From: Sphingobium sp. AP50
GTDB lineage: Bacteria; Pseudomonadota; Alphaproteobacteria; Sphingomonadales; Sphingomonadaceae
Length of the DNA: 64,000 bases
Assembly (NCBI RefSeq): GCF_900109095.1
Contig: NZ_FNYZ01000005.1
Location: 124,001-188,000 of the forward strand
Direction of reading: 5' to 3'
Both the position numbers and the translations under genes were made by a program. The notes beneath the pieces were generated by a model. The model was given only the letters and a program-made list of their open reading frames with translations. It was not told where the DNA came from and ran no database searches. This document shows positions 8,492-17,517 of this stretch, piece by piece; the stretch's first letter is position 1; each line of letters begins with the position of its first letter.

Positions 8492-9202
8492 TTACAGCCT
8501 TTCGATCTTGGTAACGGCTTCGTCGATCAGGGCGGCGACGTCGAACATGGTCTGGCTATCCGCACCTTCTTTTTCAAGGCGTTGCTGGATGGCGAAGCGC
8601 AGATTGTGCATGGCGCGACGAACCGGACCACCATCGACCCGCTGTGCCTGCTGCGCCAGTGAGGCGAGCCGGGCCAGCGCCAGTTCCAGCGCCGCCTTGC
8701 GCTCCTCGATCTGGGCCGTGCCCGCTTCGGTGATGGCGAAGCGCTTGCGGCTGCCTGAGCCAGAGTCTTTTGGGGGCTGTTCGACGATCAGGTCCATCTC
8801 GGCCAGCAAAGTGAGCGTCGGATAGACCACGCCGGGGCTGGGTGCATAGGCCTCGGCCGTCAGCGCCTCGATCGCGCGGATCAGTTCATAGCCGTGGCGC
8901 GGTTCATCGGCGATCAGCTTCAGCAGGATCAGCCGCAGCGTTTCATTGTCGAACAGCCGCCGACGACCACCGCCGCCACCGCGCCCGCCCCGGCCGCCGC
9001 CGCGCGGACCATCCTCGCCGAACGGATCGCCACCAAAGGGACCACCGCGCCCCCGGCCGAAGCCGTCAGGAAAGGCGAAGCGGCCATGTCCCAAATGGGG
9101 GCCGCCCCGACCGCCGTGCATTCCGCCGTGATGACCAAAGCCGCCATGACGGCCGTGAGAGGGATGAAAATTTCGCATCAATTCTTCTTTCATATGCTTC
9201 AT
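8492..9202 (-). CDS. PadR-family regulator with a His/Gly-rich N-terminal extension
   Basis: A 236-residue protein. Residues ~1-80 are low-complexity, rich in Gly, His and Arg (HGGFGHHGGMHGG). The PadR winged helix follows (RHGYELIRAI.AL...AYAPSPGVVYPTLTLLAEMDLI), then a C-terminal coiled-coil dimerisation region. PadR proteins repress genes in response to ligands; the His-rich tail could bind metal, an inference. ATG at 9202 or 9193 is possible. It is cotranscribed with the DUF2218 gene. Confidence 0.88.
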   Translation of the reverse strand: MKHMKEELMRNFHPSHGRHGGFGHHGGMHGGRGGPHLGHGRFAFPDGFGRGRGGPFGGDPFGEDGPRGGGRGGRGGGGGRRRLFDNETLRLILLKLIADEPRHGYELIRAIEALTAEAYAPSPGVVYPTLTLLAEMDLIVEQPPKDSGSGSRKRFAITEAGTAQIEERKAALELALARLASLAQQAQRVDGGPVRRAMHNLRFAIQQRLEKEGADSQTMFDVAALIDEAVTKIERL

Positions 9203-9212
9203 GATGCTTTGT

Positions 9213-9257
9213 GATATATCTTAAAAATTCCGATCGTCAAGACTTACGATATATCTT
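9213..9257 (-). promoter_or_regulatory. Direct repeats GATATATCTT upstream of the padR-like gene
   Basis: GATATATCTT occurs at 9213-9222 and 9248-9257, offset 35 bp, just upstream of the PadR start in an AT-rich stretch. PadR proteins often autoregulate, so these are candidate operators. Confidence 0.45.
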
Positions 9258-9267
9258 TTTATATCTT

Positions 9268-9444
9268 TCAGTTTGGCGGGCGCCTTATCCGCATGCCCTT
9301 GGTCCGACTGGTCAGGTGGAATTTGCGACACAGGGCACAGCGATAGGGGCGCAGCACAATGGCCGCCCGGGCGATCACCGCCCAGGCCTCGTCTTCCGTG
9401 TCATAGCAAGCCTTCTTGCGGCAGATGCCCAATGTCGTGCGCAT
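9268..9444 (-). CDS. Small cysteine-rich (zinc-ribbon-like) protein
   Basis: A 58-residue basic protein beginning MRTTLGICRKKACYD. Cysteines at 8 and 13 and a CALC pair at 36/39, followed by KFH, could form a small zinc ribbon. A strong Shine-Dalgarno sequence (GGAGGGGG) lies directly upstream of the ATG at 9444. It sits 27 bp before the threonine synthase stop on the same strand. Function is unknown; RNA or DNA binding is only a guess. Confidence 0.65.
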   Translation of the reverse strand: MRTTLGICRKKACYDTEDEAWAVIARAAIVLRPYRCALCRKFHLTSRTKGMRIRRPPN

Positions 9445-9471
9445 ACCCCCTCCGGTTCGCGCCCCGATCGC

Positions 9472-10713
9472 CTAGAGCGACGCGAAATCGATCGGCGCGT
9501 GCCGGTCGAGCGTGCGGCTCTGGTCCTCCAGCGGATATTTTAGGCCGCTCGCGCAGTTGAACAGCACCGCGCGCTCGTCACGCCCGATCAGCCCCTCGTC
9601 CAGCGCCCGTTGATAGGCGGCCAGCGTCGCCCCGCCCTCCGGACAGAGCAGCAACCCGTCGTCGCGCGCCACGTCCCGCACCGCCGCCGCGATCGCCGCG
9701 TCCGACACCGCCAGTGCCGCGCCGCCGCTTTCCCGTACCGCGCGCAGGATCAGGAAGTCGCCCACGGCCTTTGGCACGCGAATGCCCATGGCGATGGTCT
9801 GCGCATCCTCCCAACGTTCGGCAAACTCCACGCCCTGCTCGAAAGCGCGGACCATCGGCGCGCACCCCTCGGCCTGCACCGCGAACATCTTGGGGCGCTT
9901 GGAGCCGATGAAGCCGATCTTCTCAAGCTCGTCGAACGCCTTCCACATGCCGATCAGGCCCGTGCCGCCGCCAGTGGGATAGAAGATCGCATCGGGCAGT
10001 TCCCAGCCAAGCTGCTCGGCCAGTTCCAGCCCCATCGTCTTCTTGCCCTCGATCCGATAGGGCTCCTTCAGCGTCGAGAAATCGAACCAGCCGCGTTCCC
10101 TGGCGCCCTGCCCCACGATCGCGCCGCAATCGTCGATATAGCCGTTGACGCGATAGACCCGTGCGCCCTGCGCCGCGATCTCGCGCACATTCACTTCGGG
10201 CGTGTCGGCGGGACAGAAGATCACCGATTCCATGCCCGCGACGGCGGCATAGGCGGCCAGCGCCGCGCCGGCATTGCCGTTGGTGGGCATGGCGACTTGC
10301 GTCACGCCCAACTCCTTGGCCATGGAGACGGCCATCACCAGCCCGCGCGCCTTGAAGGAAGCCGTGGGCAACCGCCCCTCATCCTTGGCGAGCAGATGCG
10401 CGCCGCCCAACCGCCTGGCCGTACGCGGCAGCGGGATCAGCGGCGTCGCATTTTCGCCCAGACTCACGATGTTGGACGTCTGCCGTACCGGCAGCAATTC
10501 ACGCCAGCGCCACAGGTCCATCGGCCGCGCCGCCAGCGCCTCCTTGGTCAGCGTGGCCCGCACGCCCTCCAGATCATAACGCACCAACAGCGGCTTGCCC
10601 ACCGCCGACAGCCCATGCAGCCGATCCGCCTCATAACGTTCCCCGGTCAGCGAACATTCGAGATGGGTGACGAAGGTCGGACGGTCAGTGGTGAGGTTGA
10701 GGTCGTGGCGCAA
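9472..10713 (-). CDS. thrC: Threonine synthase
   Basis: A 413-residue PLP enzyme converting O-phosphohomoserine to threonine. The N-terminal THLECSLTGERYEA resembles the metal-ribbon start of this subgroup, the PLP lysine is in TASFKARG, and the phosphate loop is PTGGGTGLIGMWKAF. No ATG or GTG is available at the N-terminus. TTG at 10713 with GGAG upstream is used here; an in-frame CTG at 10728 has a perfect AGGAGG 6 bp before it and is an equally good candidate. Homology to threonine dehydratases makes other fold-type II activities possible but less likely. Confidence 0.85.
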   Translation of the reverse strand: MRHDLNLTTDRPTFVTHLECSLTGERYEADRLHGLSAVGKPLLVRYDLEGVRATLTKEALAARPMDLWRWRELLPVRQTSNIVSLGENATPLIPLPRTARRLGGAHLLAKDEGRLPTASFKARGLVMAVSMAKELGVTQVAMPTNGNAGAALAAYAAVAGMESVIFCPADTPEVNVREIAAQGARVYRVNGYIDDCGAIVGQGARERGWFDFSTLKEPYRIEGKKTMGLELAEQLGWELPDAIFYPTGGGTGLIGMWKAFDELEKIGFIGSKRPKMFAVQAEGCAPMVRAFEQGVEFAERWEDAQTIAMGIRVPKAVGDFLILRAVRESGGAALAVSDAAIAAAVRDVARDDGLLLCPEGGATLAAYQRALDEGLIGRDERAVLFNCASGLKYPLEDQSRTLDRHAPIDFASL

Positions 10714-10744
10714 AATCGTCTCCGTCAGGCTGAACCTCCTGACT

Positions 10745-10863
10745 CCCCCTCCCGCTTGCGGGAGAGGCGCGAGACTTGCCGAGCCGAAGGCGAGGTTAGT
10801 CGCAGCGGGGTGGGCTGTCGCTATGTCCAGCCCACCCCCGGCCCCTCCCGCAAGCGGGAGGGG
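10745..10863. repeat. Inverted pair of hairpin/G-run repeats (CTCCCGCAAGCGGGAG family)
   Basis: Two hairpin units in inverted orientation. The right unit reads, on the minus strand, CTCCCGCTTGCGGGAGGGGC then CGGGGGTGGG. The left unit carries about 40 extra bases (GCGAGACTTGCC...TTAGTCGCAGC) before GGGGTGGGC. Lies between thrC and grpE. Related pairs: 24518-24612 and 41549-41672. Confidence 0.85.
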
Positions 10864-10875
10864 AGAAGAAATATA

Positions 10876-11430
10876 TTAGTCCGGCTTCTTCGCCACGCTG
10901 ACCATGGCGGGGCGCAGCAGGCGGTCCTTGATCATGTAGCCGGCCTGCATTTCGACCAGCACGGTGCCCGGTTCGGCATCGGCCGAGGGGAGTTCCATCA
11001 CCGCCTGATGCTTGTTCGGGTCGAGCGGCTGGCCGACCGACTCCAGCTTGGTCACGCCGTTGCGGCCGAACACGCTGTCCAGTTCGCGGCCGGTGGCTTC
11101 CAGGCCGACGACCAGCCCCTTGAACTTCTCATCCTCGCGCAGGTCGGCGGGGATGGCGGCCAGCGCGCGGCTCAGATTGTCGGCGACCGACAGGATATCG
11201 CGGGCGAAGGCGGTCGATGCATAGGAACGGGCATCCGCCAGTTCCTTTTCCAGCCGGCGACGCACATTCTGCGTGTCGGCATGGGCGTAGAGAATATCCT
11301 GCTTCGCGGTGGCGAGTTCCGCCTCCAGCGCGGCAATCTTCTCGGCGACGGGGTCTGCTGCGGGCGCTGCATCTTCGGGCAACGCATCCACGACTTCGGT
11401 GTTTTCGATAGTGTCTTTGTTTTCGCTCAT
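10876..11430 (-). CDS. grpE: Nucleotide exchange factor GrpE
   Basis: A 184-residue GrpE, the exchange factor for DnaK. An acidic N-terminus (1-40) is followed by a long coiled coil (KIAALEAELATAKQDILYAHADTQN region), then the beta domain with VG..LDPNKHQAV and the ending GYMIKDRLLRPAMV.V. Length is normal. ATG at 11430 overlaps the hrcA stop by 4 bp, giving the standard hrcA-grpE operon. Confidence 0.96.
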   Translation of the reverse strand: MSENKDTIENTEVVDALPEDAAPAADPVAEKIAALEAELATAKQDILYAHADTQNVRRRLEKELADARSYASTAFARDILSVADNLSRALAAIPADLREDEKFKGLVVGLEATGRELDSVFGRNGVTKLESVGQPLDPNKHQAVMELPSADAEPGTVLVEMQAGYMIKDRLLRPAMVSVAKKPD

Positions 11431-12470
11431 CTCATCAATCTCGATAGCGTCTGTGCTGTGAAATCCACCATGGGGATCACCCGCGCATAGTTCAAGCGCG
11501 TGGGGCCGATCACGCCGACCACGCCGACGACCCGGCCGTCTGCGCCCCGGTAGGGCGCGGCTATGACCGAAGAACCCGACAGGGAAAAGAGCTTGTTTTC
11601 CGAGCCGATGAAGATTTTGGTCGCGCTGCCCGCCAAGGCGCCGCGCAGCAGGTCCAATATTTCCTGCTTGCCCTCCAGTTGCTCCAGCAATTGGCGGGCG
11701 CGTTCCAGATCGGCGGCGGCACTGTCATCCAGCAGATGCGACTGGCCGCGCACGATCAGCACCGGCCGGTCGTCGGCATCATGCGACCAGATGGCCAGGC
11801 CCCGCGCCGCCAGATCGCGCGCGCTGTTGTCGAGCGCATGGCGCTCCGCCTCCATCTCCCGCGCCAGCGCCTCGCCCGCCTGCCGCAGGGTCAGGCCGCC
11901 AAAGCGCGCCGACATGAAATTGGCCGCTTCGTTGAGCGCGATCGGGCTGACCCCTTCGGGCAAATCGAGCACGCGATTTTCGACAGACCCGTCCTGCCCG
12001 ACCAGCACGGCCAGCGCCTGCCGCGCGTTCAGCGGCACAAAGCCGAACTGCCGCAATATCGGTTCGCGCTTGGGCACCATGACGATGCCGGCACAGGCGG
12101 ACAGGCCGGAAAGCGTGGCGGTGGCGGCGGACAGCGCTTCCTCGATCGGCCCGCTTTCCGATATTCCAGCCTCGATCGCGCGGCGCTCCTCGGGCGAGGG
12201 TTCGGCCGCCTGCATCATGCCGTCCACGAACAGGCGCAACCCCGTTTCGGTCGGCATCCGCCCGGCCGAGGTATGCGGCGCGGCAAGCAGGCCGAGTTCC
12301 TCCAGATCTTGCATGACGTTGCGGATCGAGGCGGGCGACAGGCTGAGCGACGCCATCTTGCTGATGGTACGCGACCCCACGGGCATGCCGGTGCCCAGAT
12401 AGCTTTCCACCACCAGGCGAAACACATCGCGCGCGCGATCATTCAGTTCGGAGATGGGCGTGACCGACAT
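11427..12470 (-). CDS. hrcA: Heat-inducible transcription repressor HrcA
   Basis: A 347-residue HrcA. The N-terminal winged helix includes YLGTGMPVGSRTISK and SPASIRNVMQDLEELGLL; the C-terminal part holds GPTRLNYARVIPMVD. HrcA represses chaperone genes through CIRCE elements, helped by GroE. I find no CIRCE element upstream of this gene. ATG at 12470; the lipoprotein gene ends 32 bp upstream. Confidence 0.95.
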   Translation of the reverse strand: MSVTPISELNDRARDVFRLVVESYLGTGMPVGSRTISKMASLSLSPASIRNVMQDLEELGLLAAPHTSAGRMPTETGLRLFVDGMMQAAEPSPEERRAIEAGISESGPIEEALSAATATLSGLSACAGIVMVPKREPILRQFGFVPLNARQALAVLVGQDGSVENRVLDLPEGVSPIALNEAANFMSARFGGLTLRQAGEALAREMEAERHALDNSARDLAARGLAIWSHDADDRPVLIVRGQSHLLDDSAAADLERARQLLEQLEGKQEILDLLRGALAGSATKIFIGSENKLFSLSGSSVIAAPYRGADGRVVGVVGVIGPTRLNYARVIPMVDFTAQTLSRLMR

Positions 12471-12501
12471 GCGCCTTATCTAGGCAAGACGGCGGACAGG
12501 C

Positions 12502-13011
12502 TCAAGGCGCGACTGCCTTGGGATTGAGCATATGCTGAACGTCGAGTATCTTGGGCACGGAGGCGATCGCCACGCGCAGCTTGCCATATTGCGGGTCCAT
12601 GCAGCCGGATTGATAGTCCAGCCGCGTCGTCGCCTGCCCCGGTCGCGTCCATTCGACGCTATAGCTCGGCATATCCGTGGCGAAGCGCTCGCAATTCTTG
12701 CCATGGGCGATGGTCTGGGTCGTACCCGCCGCCGGACGATGCGGGGCAAGGGCGGCGACCAGCTTGCGATATTGCACCCTGGTCACGGTGAAGCGGGTCG
12801 GGCCCGGCACCGATGTATAGCGTTCGGGCGTCAGCAATCCCGATCCGTCGGGCGACACCTGCACCGTGTAAGTCGGGCATGCGCCAAAGCAGCGCCCGGC
12901 GGTGAAGCGGATCACGTCCCCCGGCGCCTTGGGCGGTTCCAGCCCTTCCTGCTCTGCCATACACCCCGCCAGCGCGAACAGCGCGGCCAGACCCAAGATT
13001 TTTATCGTCAT
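12502..13011 (-). CDS. DUF6438-type lipoprotein
   Basis: A 169-residue secreted lipoprotein. The signal MTIKILGLAALFALAGCMAE has a lipobox Cys at 17. GRCFGACPTYTVQV near residues 39-52 is the DUF6438 signature; paired cysteines suggest a disulphide. Function is unknown. It lies just upstream of hrcA on the same strand and may share its transcript. Confidence 0.75.
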   Translation of the reverse strand: MTIKILGLAALFALAGCMAEQEGLEPPKAPGDVIRFTAGRCFGACPTYTVQVSPDGSGLLTPERYTSVPGPTRFTVTRVQYRKLVAALAPHRPAAGTTQTIAHGKNCERFATDMPSYSVEWTRPGQATTRLDYQSGCMDPQYGKLRVAIASVPKILDVQHMLNPKAVAP

Positions 13012-13145
13012 AACGCCTCTTATCGTCCAATTCCCGCGCTGGACACTGGCAAGTGTCTCCGTCGGACGCTAAGCGCCGCTTTAAGTGCGCTATTGGGCGC
13101 ATTGGTGGCCATGGCCGCCATCAGACCGTTTTTCGGAGAAATATT

Positions 13146-13862
13146 ATGCGTCCTTCCGGCCGCGCGCCCGACCAGATGCGCGACATCACCATGGAACCCG
13201 GCTTCACCATCCATGCCGAGGGTTCGTGCCTCGTCAGCTTCGGTGACACCCGCGTCCTGTGCACCGCCTCGATCGAGGAAAAGGTGCCTCCCTTCCTGCG
13301 CGGCAAGGGTTCGGGCTGGGTCACGGCCGAATATGGCATGCTGCCCCGCGCCACTCATACCCGCGGCAGCCGCGAAGCCGCCAAGGGCAAGCAGTCGGGC
13401 CGTACTCAGGAGATTCAGCGCCTGATCGGCCGCTCGCTGCGCACGATCGTCGACCTCAAGAAGCTGGGCGAACGCCAGATCGTGGTCGATTGCGACGTGA
13501 TCCAGGCCGATGGCGGCACCCGCACCGCTGCCATTTCGGGCAGCTGGGTTGCGCTGCGCATCGCCGTCGACAAGCTGCTGGCATCGGGCGCCCTCACCGA
13601 AGACCCGATCATCCAGAAGGTCGCGGCGATCAGCTGCGGCATCTATAACGGCACCCCCGTCCTCGACCTCGACTATGCCGAAGACAGCAATGCCGAGACG
13701 GACGCCAACCTGATCCTGACCGGCGACGGCAAGTTCGCCGAAGTGCAGGCGACGGCCGAGGGCGCCGCCTATGACGAGGAAGAGCTGCTCCGCCTGCTCC
13801 GCCTCGCCCGCATCGGCTGCGCGAAGATCTTCGCGGCGCAGGATGTGGCGACGGGTCGCTGA
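13146..13862 (+). CDS. rph: Ribonuclease PH
   Basis: A 238-residue RNase PH, a phosphate-dependent 3'-5' exoribonuclease that trims tRNA 3' ends. It begins [12 protein letters not shown] and carries [47 protein letters not shown] and the [15 protein letters not shown] end. Start at 13146; the frame extends upstream to 13053 but that part has no family similarity. Upstream of heat-shock genes in a head-to-head layout. Confidence 0.97.
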   Translation: MRPSGRAPDQMRDITMEPGFTIHAEGSCLVSFGDTRVLCTASIEEKVPPFLRGKGSGWVTAEYGMLPRATHTRGSREAAKGKQSGRTQEIQRLIGRSLRTIVDLKKLGERQIVVDCDVIQADGGTRTAAISGSWVALRIAVDKLLASGALTEDPIIQKVAAISCGIYNGTPVLDLDYAEDSNAETDANLILTGDGKFAEVQATAEGAAYDEEELLRLLRLARIGCAKIFAAQDVATGR

Positions 13863-13880
13863 ACCAAAACACAAAATGCC

Positions 13881-13968
13881 GTCATGCCAGCGAAAGCTGG
13901 CATCTCCCTTTTCTTTCGGCTCTAACGTCAGAAAGAAGTGAGATCCCAGCTTCCGCTGGGATGACGGG
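13881..13968. repeat. Nested palindromic repeat between rph and rdgB
   Basis: Outer arms GTCATGCCAGCGAAAGCTGG (13881) and CCCAGCTTCCGCTGGGATGAC (ending 13965) flank an inner TTCTTTC/GAAAGAA pair. It shares its core with 8176-8201. Confidence 0.85.
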
Positions 13969-13989
13969 AAATATGTGCAGGGTAGAAAA

Positions 13990-14619
13990 ATGAGCGACGA
14001 ATTCGGACAGGAACAGGCGATCCGCAAGCTGAAGCCGGGCAAGCTGGTGATCGCCAGCCATAATGCCGGCAAGGTGCGGGAAATCGCCGCTTTGCTCGGC
14101 CCCTATGGGATCGAACCGATTTCCGCCGGGTCGCTCGACCTGCCCGAGCCGGAAGAGACCGGCACCACCTTCATCGCCAACGCAGAGCTGAAGGCGATGC
14201 AGGCCGCCGACCTTTCCGGCCTGCCTGCGCTGGCCGACGACAGCGGCCTGTGCGTCGAGGCGCTGAATGGCGATCCGGGCCTCTTCTCCGCCCGCTGGGC
14301 CGGGCCGGACAAGGATTTCGGCATGGCGATGCAAAAGGTCTGGGACGGCGTGGAGGCCAAAGGCCCCGACGCCGGCCATGGCGCCCATTTCATCTGCGCC
14401 CTCGCCCTTGCCTGGCCGGACGGCCATGTCGAAGCGTTCGAAGGCCGCGTCGACGGCACGCTCATCTGGCCGCCGCGCGGACAAAATGGCTTTGGCTATG
14501 ACGCGATGTTCCAGCCGCTGGGCCACGACATCAGCTTCGGCGAGATGGACCCGGACGCCAAGCACGCCATGAGCCACCGCGCCGATGCCTTCGCGCAACT
14601 GGTGAAGGCGGTTTTCTAA
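13990..14619 (+). CDS. rdgB: dITP/XTP pyrophosphatase
   Basis: A 209-residue RdgB/HAM1 enzyme that hydrolyses non-canonical purine nucleotides (dITP, XTP) to monophosphates. Motifs: [43 protein letters not shown], and the ending [22 protein letters not shown] at 13990 gives the standard length. Its stop overlaps the convergent lipoprotein stop by 4 bp. Confidence 0.96.
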   Translation: MSDEFGQEQAIRKLKPGKLVIASHNAGKVREIAALLGPYGIEPISAGSLDLPEPEETGTTFIANAELKAMQAADLSGLPALADDSGLCVEALNGDPGLFSARWAGPDKDFGMAMQKVWDGVEAKGPDAGHGAHFICALALAWPDGHVEAFEGRVDGTLIWPPRGQNGFGYDAMFQPLGHDISFGEMDPDAKHAMSHRADAFAQLVKAVF

Positions 14620-15386
14620 CCCGCCGGCACGGCCTTCAGCTTCGCCTGATCGATATGCCAGCGCAATTGCGCTGGTGACGCGCCATCCACATCATTGACC
14701 CGTCGCACGATATAGTCGCCGGTGAAGCGCTGGCGCGTGCCGTCCGACAGTTGCGAATCGACCGTCACCGGCACCGTCTGATAGATTGATCCCGCGCCGC
14801 CATCGCCCGGCGCCAGCCTGCCGATCGTCACGCGCGTCGACCTTGTATGGGCGAATCCGCCTTCGAACTGCGCCAGCGTCTGGCCGGGGCGGCCATTCTC
14901 CCCCCATTGCGTCCATGCCGTGCCATAATCGCGGGCGTTGATCGCAGAATAGTAACGCGACACCACCGCAGCGGCCGCGGCCATGCTCTTTGGGGCGGGC
15001 GTGCACCCCGCCATGGACGGCCCGTCGCCATCGAACAGCGCGCAACTGCGCGCAATCTCATCCTCGATCATCGCGCAGCTATTGGCGGCATTGCACGGCG
15101 GATGGGTGGCCGGGGACACATCGCGGCACAGCTTCACGCGCCTGGCCGCAGCGGCCGATCCGATCTCCGCCGCGCAGGACAAAGGCTGCGCCATCGGCGT
15201 TTCGGCAGCGGCGGGTGGCGTGGACATCGGGCTTTGCGCCGCATCATTGCCCTGAGCCACAACATTCGCCGGGGCTACATTGTTGTTCGTTACCTCATCA
15301 GCCTTCGGAGCGGTCGGCCCACCGCAGGCCGCCAGCCCGATCAAGGCCGTGCCCGGCAATATCCATGACAGCAGCGGCAGGCGCAT
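14616..15386 (-). CDS. Putative lipoprotein with NTF2/SnoaL-like C-terminal region
   Basis: A 256-residue protein with signal peptide and lipobox GLAACGG (Cys at 21). An Asn/Ala-rich linker follows (~27-65), then a Cys-containing segment with six cysteines (about 70-128), then a C-terminal half ([20 protein letters not shown]) typical of NTF2-like folds. No enzyme motif is recognised. It is probably outer-membrane anchored. Conserved hypothetical. Confidence 0.7.
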   Translation of the reverse strand: MRLPLLSWILPGTALIGLAACGGPTAPKADEVTNNNVAPANVVAQGNDAAQSPMSTPPAAAETPMAQPLSCAAEIGSAAAARRVKLCRDVSPATHPPCNAANSCAMIEDEIARSCALFDGDGPSMAGCTPAPKSMAAAAAVVSRYYSAINARDYGTAWTQWGENGRPGQTLAQFEGGFAHTRSTRVTIGRLAPGDGGAGSIYQTVPVTVDSQLSDGTRQRFTGDYIVRRVNDVDGASPAQLRWHIDQAKLKAVPAG

Positions 15387-15452
15387 CCTCTTTCCTCCTC
15401 CGGACCAGCATGGATACCCAATGCCCGACGGCTGTAAAAATATCCGTGCGGC

Positions 15453-16157
15453 TTATTTGGCGGCGCTCGCCACGATCGTTTCCGCGACGTCCGGCGTAGC
15501 CACCGCAGGCGGCGCATCCTCCGCGTCCAGCGGTCCCTTGCCGTAGCTATTACCGGCCGGGAAATAGCGGCAGACCAGATAGTCATATTGCGCGCCCTCA
15601 CCCAGCGCGCAGCCGACCTTCTTCGTACCGCGCCAGATCATCTGGGTATAATGGCCGACATCCTGCCAGCGCCCGGTCGTGCTGATATCGGGCAGCCTGC
15701 CACCGGTGCGGAACAGCTTCCCCTCTTCCAGAAACGATCCCACCATGACCTGATAGCCATAGAGCCGATGCGGTCCCATCCACAGATTTTCGCCGCTGGG
15801 GATCGCCCGGTTGCCGCGCGGCGAATGGCGGAACAGACCGGTCTTTGCCATCTCATCGGCATAGCGCGCAGCATCAGCCGCCAGCGCCTCGTCCCAGTCC
15901 AGCGCCGCCACGCCCAGCGCCTCGCGCGCGCCATTATGCAGGTCCAGCACCACCGCCCGCAGCAGGTCCGGCCCGCGCGGCGCTTCCTCCATGCCGTAAA
16001 AGGCCGCCGGCATGACCGCGCTGGCGGCCACGTGTGCGGCTGACGGAGAGGTGGGTGCCTGCGTATCCGCCGCCCAAACCGGGGCGCCCATCGCTACCAA
16101 TATCGGCGCAGCCCATAGCGAACCGCGCAAAAAGCCTCTAGAGCCGCCCCCAGCCAT
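15453..16157 (-). CDS. CAP (SCP/PR1) domain secreted protein
   Basis: A 234-residue exported protein; a signal peptide ends near VWAADT. The CAP domain runs ~65-205 with HNGAREALGVAAL, GENLW and GHYTQMIWRGTKKVGCA, followed by VCRYFPAGN. Bacterial CAP proteins are extracellular with mostly unknown function. The ATG at 16157 shares bases with the opposite-strand hemW start; TTG about 27 bp inside would retain the signal peptide. Confidence 0.85.
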   Translation of the reverse strand: MAGGGSRGFLRGSLWAAPILVAMGAPVWAADTQAPTSPSAAHVAASAVMPAAFYGMEEAPRGPDLLRAVVLDLHNGAREALGVAALDWDEALAADAARYADEMAKTGLFRHSPRGNRAIPSGENLWMGPHRLYGYQVMVGSFLEEGKLFRTGGRLPDISTTGRWQDVGHYTQMIWRGTKKVGCALGEGAQYDYLVCRYFPAGNSYGKGPLDAEDAPPAVATPDVAETIVASAAK

Positions 16158-17331
16158 GTCGTCTCTTATCCCCGCATCTCCGCCGCCCCCCGGCGACGCT
16201 CAGGCCTTATACATTCATTGGCCTTTTTGCGTATCCAAATGTCCCTATTGCGATTTTAACAGTCATGTCCGCGACAGCGTGGACGTGGAGGCATGGCAGG
16301 TGGCTTTGCTGGCCGACATGGCGCATGAGGCCGCGCTGACCGGCGACCGGCCGCTGTCCTCCATCTTCTTCGGCGGCGGCACACCATCGCTGATGCCGCC
16401 CGCACTGGTCGAAGCGCTGCTGACGGCGGCGGAGCGGCATTGGGGCTTCACCCCCGACATGGAAATCACGCTGGAGGCCAATCCCAATTCGGTCGAGGCG
16501 GCCCGCTTTGCCGATATCGCCGCTGCCGGGGTCAATCGCGTGTCGCTCGGCCTTCAGGCGCTGGAGAATGAGGCGCTGCATTTCCTCGGTCGGGCGCATG
16601 ATGTGGAGGAAGGGCTGGCGGCGCTCGCCACCGCGCAATCGGTGTTCGACCGGGTCAGCTTCGACCTGATCTACGCCCGCCCCGACCAGAGCGAAGCCGA
16701 CTGGGAAGCCGAACTGGCCCGCGCCCTCTCCTTCGGTACCGGGCATCTCTCGCTCTATCAGCTCACGATCGAACCGGGGACGCGCTTTGCAACACTCGTG
16801 GCGCAGGGCAAGCTGACCCCGGCCGATCCGGACCATGGCGCTACCCTCTATGAACTGACGCAGGCGATGACCGGCGCGGCCGACATCCCCGCCTATGAGA
16901 TCAGCAACCATGCCCGGCCGGGGCAGGAAAGCCGCCATAACCTGACCTATTGGCGCTATGGCGACTATGCCGGGATCGGGCCGGGTGCCCATGGTCGCCG
17001 CGGCGGCATGGCGACGATGCGCCACAAGAAGCCGGAAAACTGGATGGGTGCGGTCACCCGCAACGGCCATGGCATTCAGAGCGAAGAGGCGCTGGTCCCG
17101 GAGGATCGCGCGCGCGAGGCGCTGCTGATGGGATTGCGACTGGGCGAAGGCGTGGACCTGTCCCGCATCGCCGCCCAGTCCGGCGTCCGCGCCGACCGGC
17201 TGGTCGATGAACGAGCGATCCTGCAACTCACCGACCTGGGCCTCATCCGCCTGACCGGCACCCGCTTGCAGGTGGCGCCGGCCGGGATGCTACTACTGGA
17301 TGCGATCCTGCCGGAAGTGGTGGCGATTTAG
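16156..17331 (+). CDS. hemW: Radical SAM heme chaperone HemW
   Basis: A 391-residue radical SAM protein of the HemW/HemN-like family. The 4Fe-4S cysteines are C25, C29 and C32 in PFCVSKCPYCDF. FFGGGTPSLM and ANP.S follow, and GIGPGAHGR is near residue 275. HemW is thought to insert heme; it is often misannotated as coproporphyrinogen oxidase. ATG at 16156 lies in CATG shared with the divergent CAP start, and no clear Shine-Dalgarno precedes it. In many bacteria hemW follows rdgB; here two divergent genes separate them. Confidence 0.9.
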   Translation: MSSLIPASPPPPGDAQALYIHWPFCVSKCPYCDFNSHVRDSVDVEAWQVALLADMAHEAALTGDRPLSSIFFGGGTPSLMPPALVEALLTAAERHWGFTPDMEITLEANPNSVEAARFADIAAAGVNRVSLGLQALENEALHFLGRAHDVEEGLAALATAQSVFDRVSFDLIYARPDQSEADWEAELARALSFGTGHLSLYQLTIEPGTRFATLVAQGKLTPADPDHGATLYELTQAMTGAADIPAYEISNHARPGQESRHNLTYWRYGDYAGIGPGAHGRRGGMATMRHKKPENWMGAVTRNGHGIQSEEALVPEDRAREALLMGLRLGEGVDLSRIAAQSGVRADRLVDERAILQLTDLGLIRLTGTRLQVAPAGMLLLDAILPEVVAI

Positions 17332-17353
17332 CGGCCGTTTAGTGAATTTCCCG

Positions 17354-17496
17354 CCGTTCGTCCTGAGTAGCCCCTTCGACTGCCTGCCAAGGCAGGCGCT
17401 CAGGACAGGCATTGAGCGAAGTCGAAATGGCGTATCGAAGGACAGGTGCTTCGATACGGGTCTTCGACAAGCTCAGCCCCTACTCAGCACGAACGG
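17354..17496. repeat. Intergenic repeat CCGTTCGTCCTGAGTAG...CTACTCAG..CGAACGG
   Basis: Outer inverted arms around GTATCGAAGGAC and CTTCGATAC inner arms. Same family as 25699-25799, 56246-56409 and 57426-57591. Fills most of the hemW-blaR1 gap and could form a bidirectional terminator. Confidence 0.85.
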
Positions 17497-17517
17497 TTCA
17501 AGGTAAGTCTTAAACGG

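Noticed and set aside
12471..13145. CIRCE element expected near hrcA
   Set aside because: No TTAGCACTC-N9-GAGTGCTAA or close variant is present; hrcA seems not to be controlled by CIRCE here.
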